Below are positions 1 to 4,763 of a DNA stretch of 5,598 nt, in pieces (position 1 is the first letter of the stretch; the number at the start of each line of letters is the position of its first letter). The translations under genes were made by a program, and so were the position numbers. The DNA comes from Candidatus Aminicenantota bacterium. GTDB taxonomy: Bacteria > Acidobacteriota > Aminicenantia > Aminicenantales > Saccharicenantaceae. The stretch is taken from contig DSDX01000370.1 in assembly GCA_011048485.1 (NCBI GenBank), positions 1-5,598 on the forward strand, given 5' to 3'. Under the pieces are notes generated by a model. The model saw nothing but the letters and a program-made list of their open reading frames with translations. It was not told where the DNA came from and made no database searches.

Positions 1-1003
1 CCTCCTCCAAGATCGTCTCTTTCATGTCGTAGTCGATGGCCTTCTTCTCGCAGACGTCCTTGCACTTGCCGCAGCGGACGGGCGAGAGGCCGAGACAGTG
101 CTCCGCGTCCAGCGTATAGGTCCCGGGGATGGCCTGGGGGAAGGGCATGTAGATGGCCTTGCGGAAGGACAGGCCCATGTTGAACTCGTCGGGGACGATC
201 TGGGGGCAGACCTTCTCGCACTCGCCGCAAAGGTTGCAGAGCGTCTCGTCGACGTAGCGGGGCTTCTTGCGGATCTTGACCTTGAAATTGCCGACGAAGC
301 CCGAGATCGAGTCGACCTCGTGGTAGGTCAGGAGCTTGATCCGGGGATGGCGGGAGACCTCGACCATCTTCGGGGTCAGGATGCACTGGGAGCAATCCAG
401 GGTCGGGAAGGTCTCCGAGAGCTGGATCATCTTGCCGCCGATCGAGGGCGCCTTTTCGACCAGGATGACCTCGTAGCCGTGGTCGGCGATGTCCAGGGCG
501 GCCTGGAGCCCGCTGACGCCGCCGCCGATGACCAGGGCCCGGCGATTGACGTCGACCGTGATCGGGGCCAGGTCCTCGTTCTGGATGGCCTTCTCGACAT
601 GCGACTTGACGATCCTGATGGCCTTCTTGGTGGCCTTCTCCTTGTCCGAGTGGACCCAGCTGTCCTGCTCGCGGATGTTGGCGATCTCGATCTGGTAGGG
701 ATTGAGGCCGGCCAGCTTGGCCGCCTCCTGGAAGGTCTTCTCGTGGAGCGTCGGCGAGCAGGCGGCGACGATGATGCCGTCCAGATGCTTCTCCTTGATC
801 GTGTCGATGATCATCTGCTGGCCCGGGTCCGAGCACATGTATACGTAGTCCGTCGAGACGCTCACGCCAGGATAGTCCTTGAGGGCTTCGGCGACCTTCT
901 CGACGTCGACGACGCTGGCGATATTGACGCCGCAGTGGCAGACGAACAGTCCGATGCGCTTGTCCTTGGGCTTCTTGGGGGTCTTGGGGGTCTTGGCCGT
1001 CAT
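1..1003 (-). CDS. hdrA: HdrA-like FAD/Fe-S subunit of heterodisulfide reductase complex (5' part, runs off left edge)
   Basis: This is the flavin-bearing, electron-bifurcating core subunit of a soluble cytoplasmic HdrABC complex. The visible 334 residues cover the N-terminal domain (about 16-150), with RIGLFVCHCG (C22, C24), YMCSDPGQ (C57) and AACSPTLHE (C82). The FAD/thioredoxin-reductase-like fold begins with IGGGVSGLQAA (159-169), followed by IGGKM (188-192) and the HdrA signature LDCSQCILTPKM (C204, C207). The inserted ferredoxin part has CNLCGECEKVC (C256, C259, C262, C266) and a second set at C303, C311, C314 and C318. The catalytic C-terminal half lies outside the window, so total length and any fusion to an MvhD-like domain cannot be judged. 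The ATG at 1003 shares the ATGA overlap with the hdrB stop and has GAGGTG seven bases or so upstream. It opens a Lys/Pro-rich extension of about 15 residues before the usual HdrA start. HdrA identity is secure; physiological substrate and electron partners are not visible. Confidence 0.95.
   Translation of the reverse strand, partial: MTAKTPKTPKKPKDKRIGLFVCHCGVNIASVVDVEKVAEALKDYPGVSVSTDYVYMCSDPGQQMIIDTIKEKHLDGIIVAACSPTLHEKTFQEAAKLAGLNPYQIEIANIREQDSWVHSDKEKATKKAIRIVKSHVEKAIQNEDLAPITVDVNRRALVIGGGVSGLQAALDIADHGYEVILVEKAPSIGGKMIQLSETFPTLDCSQCILTPKMVEVSRHPRIKLLTYHEVDSISGFVGNFKVKIRKKPRYVDETLCNLCGECEKVCPQIVPDEFNMGLSFRKAIYMPFPQAIPGTYTLDAEHCLGLSPVRCGKCKDVCEKKAIDYDMKETILEE
977..994 (-). repeat. Tandem 9-base repeat encoding the K-T-P leader of HdrA
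   Basis: Two adjacent identical copies of AAGACCCCC (985-994 side and 977-985 side, minus strand) encode Lys-Thr-Pro twice in HdrA residues 4-9. A degenerate continuation, Lys-Lys-Pro-Lys, follows. A short in-frame repeat of this kind could expand or contract by slippage without breaking the gene. It may equally be chance in a Lys/Pro-rich linker. Confidence 0.6.
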
Positions 1004-1932
1004 GTCCTCACCTCGGGAGCCGGGCGCTCGACGAACAGGGCGTCGGCGGGGACCTTGTGGTCCCCCAGGCCGAGGAGGGCCTTATCGACGCCGAGGGCCC
1101 AGGCCAGGAGCTGGGTGAAAAAGAGCACGGGGAGCCCGGCGAAATCCAGGTAGGCCGTCTTGATGGTCTCCTGGCGGTGGTCCAGGTTGTAGAAGCAGAG
1201 CGGGCAGGTCACGGTGATGGCCCGGGCCCCGTTCATCTTGGCCGAGCGGAGCACGCGGTAGGAGGCCTCCGTCGCCGCGTCGGGCATGGAGACGGCGAGA
1301 TAGGACCCGCAGCACTCCTGCTTGAAGGGGTAGTCGACGGCCGCGCAGCCCACGGCCTCGAGGAATTCCTCGAAGAGGTGGGGAGAGTCAGGCTCGTCGA
1401 AGCCCATCTCCTCCTTGGGGCGCAGCAGGCGGCAGCCGTAGTACGCGGCCACGGGCAGCATCCCCAGGTCCCGCTTGATACGCTCGCGGACCCGGGGGAA
1501 CCCGACCCTGTCGCGGAGGTACTCTAGAAGGTGGAGGACCTGGACCTCCCCGTTGTAGTCGGCGAAGCCCGTCGTCCGCTCCTTGGTCAGGGGATCGATC
1601 TGGATGTCGTCCCGGAGGAAGGCGTTAATCCTCTTGCGCTTCACGGGATCGTCCCGGAGGGCCTTGTTCGACCTCTTCAGGACGGAGTAGCAGAAGGAGC
1701 AGGTCGTCACGACGATGTCGCCGCCCTCGTCCCGGACCTGGCGCAGGACCCGGATGGGCGCCGCCAGGCCGGCGATCTTCTCCCCGGTCAGGGGGTACTC
1801 CGCGCCGCAGCACGTCCAGCCGTCGGGCTCGACGAGCTCGACATCCAGACGCTTCATGGCCTCCCGGGTGGAGATGTCCAGCCCGGTGGTCTTGTCCTTG
1901 AGGGTGCATCCCGGATAGTAATGGAGTTTCAT
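1000..1932 (-). CDS. hdrB: HdrB-like subunit, two CCG (cysteine-rich) domains
   Basis: This is the 310-residue subunit that in methanogen heterodisulfide reductase carries two noncubane [4Fe-4S] clusters and performs disulfide cleavage. Both CCG motifs are complete. The first has C9, the pair C41-C42 in TCCGAEYPLT, and C78/C81 in TTCSFCYSVL. The second has C167 in YYGCRLLRPKE, the pair C207-C208 in QECCGSY, and C243/C246 in TCPLCFYNLD. Length is normal for HdrB. The start MKLHYYPGCTL matches the family N-terminus exactly. It lies 9 bases after the hdrC stop, with only a weak AGG-type ribosome binding site that overlaps that stop (TAG at 1944-1942), suggesting translation depends on coupling to hdrC. 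All cluster ligands are present, so an active disulfide or disulfide-like reduction site is expected. The actual substrate in this bacterium is unknown; CoM-S-S-CoB is unlikely outside methanogens. Confidence 0.97.
   Translation of the reverse strand: MKLHYYPGCTLKDKTTGLDISTREAMKRLDVELVEPDGWTCCGAEYPLTGEKIAGLAAPIRVLRQVRDEGGDIVVTTCSFCYSVLKRSNKALRDDPVKRKRINAFLRDDIQIDPLTKERTTGFADYNGEVQVLHLLEYLRDRVGFPRVRERIKRDLGMLPVAAYYGCRLLRPKEEMGFDEPDSPHLFEEFLEAVGCAAVDYPFKQECCGSYLAVSMPDAATEASYRVLRSAKMNGARAITVTCPLCFYNLDHRQETIKTAYLDFAGLPVLFFTQLLAWALGVDKALLGLGDHKVPADALFVERPAPEVRT
1009..1014 (-). promoter_or_regulatory. Ribosome binding site for hdrA
   Basis: GAGGTG lies inside the 3' end of hdrB at suitable spacing from the ATG at 1003. 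That ATG overlaps the hdrB TGA as ATGA. This supports the chosen hdrA start and translational coupling between hdrB and hdrA. Confidence 0.75.
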
Positions 1933-1941
1933 CGGCTCGAC

Positions 1942-2349
1942 CTACTTCGCGAATTTGCGGAAGACGGAGACCAGGACCTGCTGAGGCAGCTCCCGGGCCA
2001 GCTCCGGAGTGAGCTCGCAGGGGCCGAAGGCGTCCTGGCCCTTGGGATCGAGGACGTGCCGGACCGCCTCCATGACCCGGGCCATGTCGATCCCCTTGGG
2101 ACAGCGGGATTCGCAGGTGAAACACGAGGCGCAAAGGTACAGGGTCTTGGACCGGAGGACCTCCTCGTCGAGCCCCATCTGGACCATCCTTATGATCTGA
2201 TTGGGCAGAAGGTCCATCTCGGAAGCCATCGGGCACCCGGCGGAACACCGCCCGCACTGGTAGCAGGCAAAGACATTCTCGCCCGAAAGCTCTTCGATCC
2301 TCTCGATGAACTTACGCTGGTCTGGTCCGGACTTCAGCTTGACTCTCAT
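1942..2349 (-). CDS. hdrC: HdrC-like 2x[4Fe-4S] ferredoxin subunit
   Basis: This 135-residue electron-transfer subunit links HdrA to HdrB. It has two classical binding motifs: CYQCGRCSAGCP (C29, C32, C35, C39) and CASCFTCESRCP (C73, C76, C79, C83). The stretch between them (about LPNQIIRMVQMGLDEEVL) is the family's helical spacer. The protein is shorter than methanogen HdrC, which is around 180 residues. It ends soon after the second cluster in LPQQVLVSVFRKFAK, so the C-terminal region is reduced while the redox core is intact. I regard it as complete because the hdrB start follows 9 bases after its TAG stop. The ATG at 2349 is preceded by GGAGG, the best ribosome binding site in the window, after the largest gap (54 bases) in the operon. 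This may give HdrC its own translation initiation, independent of the upstream HEAT gene. Confidence 0.95.
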   Translation of the reverse strand: MRVKLKSGPDQRKFIERIEELSGENVFACYQCGRCSAGCPMASEMDLLPNQIIRMVQMGLDEEVLRSKTLYLCASCFTCESRCPKGIDMARVMEAVRHVLDPKGQDAFGPCELTPELARELPQQVLVSVFRKFAK

Positions 2350-2403
2350 GCTTCCTCCGCGTGTGGAGTCGAAAAACGTTGCTGATGGTCATGGGATGCC
2401 GGA
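2350..2403 (-). other. 54-base intergenic gap between HEAT gene and hdrC
   Basis: This is the longest non-coding stretch in the window. Apart from the hdrC ribosome binding site it holds a short T-run (GTTTTTCG on the minus strand), with no GC-rich hairpin before it, so I see no terminator. I see no convincing -35/-10 pair either. The six genes can therefore be read as one transcript. Confidence 0.6.
2354..2358 (-). promoter_or_regulatory. Strong ribosome binding site for hdrC
   Basis: GGAGG is followed by AAGC and then the hdrC ATG. It lies in the 54-base gap between the HEAT gene and hdrC. It fixes the hdrC start and suggests that initiation of the hdrCBA block does not rely on coupling. 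Confidence 0.8.
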
Positions 2404-4251
2404 TCATGATGCCGTCGACGTCGACGAGGTGTTGGCCAGCTTCGCCAAGGAAGCCTGAGCGACCTTCCGGACATCCTTCCTTTCTCCGCGCCGTTCGAGG
2501 GCGGCCTTCAGGGCCGGGACGGCCCGGGGATCCCCCGTCTCTCCCAGGAGCCGGGCGGCCCGGAAGCGCGTCGTCCAGGACGGGTTCCGCAGGGCCTCGA
2601 TGAGCGGATCGACGGCGTCGCGGCCGAAATTGAGGAGCGCCAGCTCGGCGCTCTCCCGAACGCTCCAGTGGGAATCGGCCATGGCCTTGAGCAGCGGCGC
2701 GATGGATCTCTTGTCGAGGTATCCGCCCAGCAGCCGGGCGCTCTGGACCCGGACGTCGCGGGACGGGTCTTTGAGCCGGCGCCGGGCCGCCTCGAGGACG
2801 CCGGGGTATCCCTGGCCGGCCGTCCGGAGGAGCCGGATGGCCTCGCGGCGGATGAAATCCTGGGGGTCGGCCACGGCGATCCGGACCAGGTGCCGGACGG
2901 CCTCCTCGCCGCCGAGCTTGCCGAGGGCCCGGACCGTCTCGAAGCGGACGTTGTCGGAATCGTCCTTGAGCGAGGCCAGGAGCTGGGGCACGATGGACCG
3001 CTCGCCGACCTCGCCGAGAACTTTCATGGCCGAACAGCGCCCCCAGGCGGCGCAGCCGATCTGGAAGAGGGCCTGGGAGGCCGCCTCCTGGACGTCCGGC
3101 AGACCCTCCTCCACGAGTTCCTTGAGGAGGCCGACGGCCCGGTGGTCCTCGAGCCCGCCGAGCGCTTTGATCGCCCGGAGCTGCAGGTCGGGGCGCTTCA
3201 TGTCGCAGGCGTCTTTTTTCAGGGGTTCGATGTCCGAGGTGTTGAAGGACAGCGTGGCCAAGAGGTGCCTGGTCACGATCGGGCCGAAGCGGACGAGGGC
3301 GGCGACAGCCGCCTGCCGGACGATGAAATAGCTGCTGCGCAGGTAGCTGATGAGGGCCGGCACGGCCTTGGGATCGCCGATGAGGCCCAGGCACTTCAGG
3401 AAGGCCCGCAGGGCGTACTTGTCGCGCTCCCGGGTGATGGCGTTGAGAAGGGGCATCGTGGCCGCCTTCCCGAACCCGACGAGAGCGGTCACGGCCGCCT
3501 CCTGGACCTTCTCCACGTTGTCCTGGATCATGAGCACGAGCGGTTCGACGCTGACCTTGTCCCCGATCTGGCCCAGGGCCTCCGAGGCGGCGGCCCGGGC
3601 CACCGCGTCATCGTCCTGGAGGAGCTCGAGGAGATAGGGGATCGAGGCCGCCGCCCTCATCCGGCCCAGCGTCAGGGCGGTGTTGGCCCGGATATTGGGC
3701 GAGGGGTTGCGGAGGGCCTCGTGGAGACAATCGAGCGAGGCCGTCCCCAGCTCCTGGAAGCCCTCCGTGGCCAGGTTGACGATCTCCTCGTTGTCGAGGG
3801 AGAACATGTAGATCAGGATGCGGGCCAGCCGGACGTCCTTGCGGGCGATGATGTCCTTGACCTTGACCATCAGCTCGGCGACGGCCTCGGTCCGGACGAT
3901 CCACTCCGTGTCTTCGGCGGCCTTGAGGAGCAGGTCGATCGTCTTGAAGTCTCCCAGCCGTCCGATGGCGGTCACGGCCGCCCAGCGGATCTGGGGGGAG
4001 GAGGAATGGAAGATCTTGGGCTTGGCGAGCTCCTCGATGGCCTCGGGCCGGCCCTGGCGCCCCAGGGCGACGACGGCCCCGTGCTGGACGCTGGGATTCG
4101 GGTCGTCGAGCTTGGCCACGAGGAGAGCGTAGACCTCGTCGCGCTTCTCGTAGCCGAGCTGCATGAGGGCCGCGCGCACGGAGGCCGCGTCCTCGCTCTC
4201 CAGGGCGACCTGGAGGAGGCTCTTCGCGGAGGGGGATGCGGTCTTGGCCAA
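2404..4251 (-). CDS. HEAT-repeat (PBS-lyase-like) alpha-solenoid protein
   Basis: The 615-residue protein is built of about 17 helical repeats of roughly 30 residues, each with the pattern D/N-P-x-x-x-V-R-x-x-A-x-x-A-L-G-x-x-G-D-x-x-A-V-x-x-L. Clear units include 50-79 (PNPSVQHGAVVALGRQG), 182-212, 213-243, 292-322, 429-459, 495-525 and 557-586. There is no signal peptide or membrane segment, so it should be cytoplasmic. Such solenoids serve as protein-binding scaffolds; related short repeats occur in phycocyanobilin lyases, but nothing here suggests a lyase. Repeats are irregular around 333-360 and 395-415 (QIGCAAWGRCSAMKVLGEVG), where a helix seems missing and two cysteines (C400, C406) appear. 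The tail is Ser/Thr-rich (NTSSTSTAS). The start is TTG at 4251, one base after the upstream TGA, with AGGA six bases before it. Its place beside hdrC suggests a partner or scaffold for the Hdr complex or the small cysteine-rich protein; that is inference. Confidence 0.93.
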   Translation of the reverse strand: MAKTASPSAKSLLQVALESEDAASVRAALMQLGYEKRDEVYALLVAKLDDPNPSVQHGAVVALGRQGRPEAIEELAKPKIFHSSSPQIRWAAVTAIGRLGDFKTIDLLLKAAEDTEWIVRTEAVAELMVKVKDIIARKDVRLARILIYMFSLDNEEIVNLATEGFQELGTASLDCLHEALRNPSPNIRANTALTLGRMRAAASIPYLLELLQDDDAVARAAASEALGQIGDKVSVEPLVLMIQDNVEKVQEAAVTALVGFGKAATMPLLNAITRERDKYALRAFLKCLGLIGDPKAVPALISYLRSSYFIVRQAAVAALVRFGPIVTRHLLATLSFNTSDIEPLKKDACDMKRPDLQLRAIKALGGLEDHRAVGLLKELVEEGLPDVQEAASQALFQIGCAAWGRCSAMKVLGEVGERSIVPQLLASLKDDSDNVRFETVRALGKLGGEEAVRHLVRIAVADPQDFIRREAIRLLRTAGQGYPGVLEAARRRLKDPSRDVRVQSARLLGGYLDKRSIAPLLKAMADSHWSVRESAELALLNFGRDAVDPLIEALRNPSWTTRFRAARLLGETGDPRAVPALKAALERRGERKDVRKVAQASLAKLANTSSTSTAS

Positions 4252-4252
4252 A

Positions 4253-4750
4253 TCAGGTCCTCTCGATGTAGCCCTTGCAATCGCCTTCGATGTTGAACGA
4301 CGTGACCTGGTACTCGCAATCGATATTGGCCAGGGCCTTGACCGCGGCCCGGAAACAACCGATCCGGGCGCAGGTCAGGTCACGGACCGAGAAGCCCTCG
4401 TCGATGAGGGCCTGGCAGCTCTTGAGGTAGACGCAGTCGTGGACGGTGATCTCCAGGTGGAACGGATTGACCTCGGCGAGATCGAAGAAGTTGGCGTCCC
4501 GGAAAAGGCCCCCGGCGACGCCGAGCTGGATATAGTTCTCGACCGCCTCCCGGAGCGAACCGGATTTCTTGATCTGCACGCCGTACTCGTCCCCCAGGAG
4601 GTGGAGATAGTACTGGACGGAATGCTCGTAGGCCCTGGCGCTGAAGACGTAAGGCCGGGTGCCGTGGAAGTCCCGGGCTGTCTCCTCGAGCGCGCTCAAC
4701 CAGGACAGGGCGACCAGCCAGCCCGCGTCTTCCCTATTGATCTTGTCCAT
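4253..4750 (-). CDS. Unassigned 165-residue protein with cysteine-rich C-terminal third
   Basis: I do not recognise this protein securely. The N-terminal half (1-100) looks globular and helical, with many aromatics (GWLVALSWLSAL, EHSVQYYLHLLGDEYG). All six cysteines fall in the last 60 residues: C106, C112, C127, C132, C145 and C158, in DCVYLKSC, LTCARIGC, IDCEY and EGDCKGY. The ending VTSFNIEGDCKG recalls the end of small-molecule/metal-binding V4R-type or methanogen-output (MetOD1-type) domains, where a Cys and a G-D-x-x-C/F pattern close the fold; that resemblance is tentative. There is no transmembrane segment or signal peptide. The reading frame remains open upstream to 4876, but that part is an Arg/Gly-rich shadow of ackA. 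ATG at 4750 has GAGGGA seven bases upstream and is chosen. The ackA stop lies 11 bases before it and the HEAT start one base after its stop, so it is tightly embedded in the operon. A ligand, metal or redox sensing role next to Hdr is conceivable but unproven. Confidence 0.85.
   Translation of the reverse strand: MDKINREDAGWLVALSWLSALEETARDFHGTRPYVFSARAYEHSVQYYLHLLGDEYGVQIKKSGSLREAVENYIQLGVAGGLFRDANFFDLAEVNPFHLEITVHDCVYLKSCQALIDEGFSVRDLTCARIGCFRAAVKALANIDCEYQVTSFNIEGDCKGYIERT
4258..4264 (-). promoter_or_regulatory. Ribosome binding site supporting the TTG start of the HEAT gene
   Basis: GAGAGGA lies within the last codons of the upstream gene, six bases before TTG at 4251-4249. The upstream TGA at 4255-4253 is only one base from the TTG. 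This makes a coupled restart at a non-ATG codon the best explanation. The next in-frame ATG, at residue 30, would cut into the first helices. Confidence 0.7.
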
Positions 4751-4757
4751 GGCGTCA

Positions 4758-4763
4758 TCCCTC
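4758..4763 (-). promoter_or_regulatory. Ribosome binding site for the 165-residue protein, overlapping the ackA stop
   Basis: GAGGGA shares two bases with the ackA TGA (4764-4762) and stands seven bases before the ATG at 4750. It decides this start over the longer open frame to 4876 and indicates translational coupling to ackA. Confidence 0.8.

Noticed and set aside
98..1153. 351-codon plus-strand frame opposite hdrA
   Set aside because: Its composition is that of a mirror frame (LVVGDVDGL-like runs), and the minus strand encodes unmistakable HdrA motifs.
1531..2385. 284-codon plus-strand frame opposite hdrB and hdrC
   Set aside because: It is a shadow of two confident genes, with no motif and no independent ribosome binding site or promoter evidence.
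2413..2426. 14-base palindrome CGTCGACGTCGACG near the HEAT stop
   Set aside because: It is explained by alternating Ser and Thr codons (TCG/ACG) in the tail. Its position inside the coding region, with no matching copy at a promoter, gives no reason to call it an operator.
2668..4296. Long open frame of 542 codons on the plus strand opposite the HEAT gene
   Set aside because: It is antisense to a clear repeat protein and made of low-complexity Asp/Gly/Leu/Arg/Glu sequence. It is the expected shadow of GC-rich codons, with no recognisable domain.
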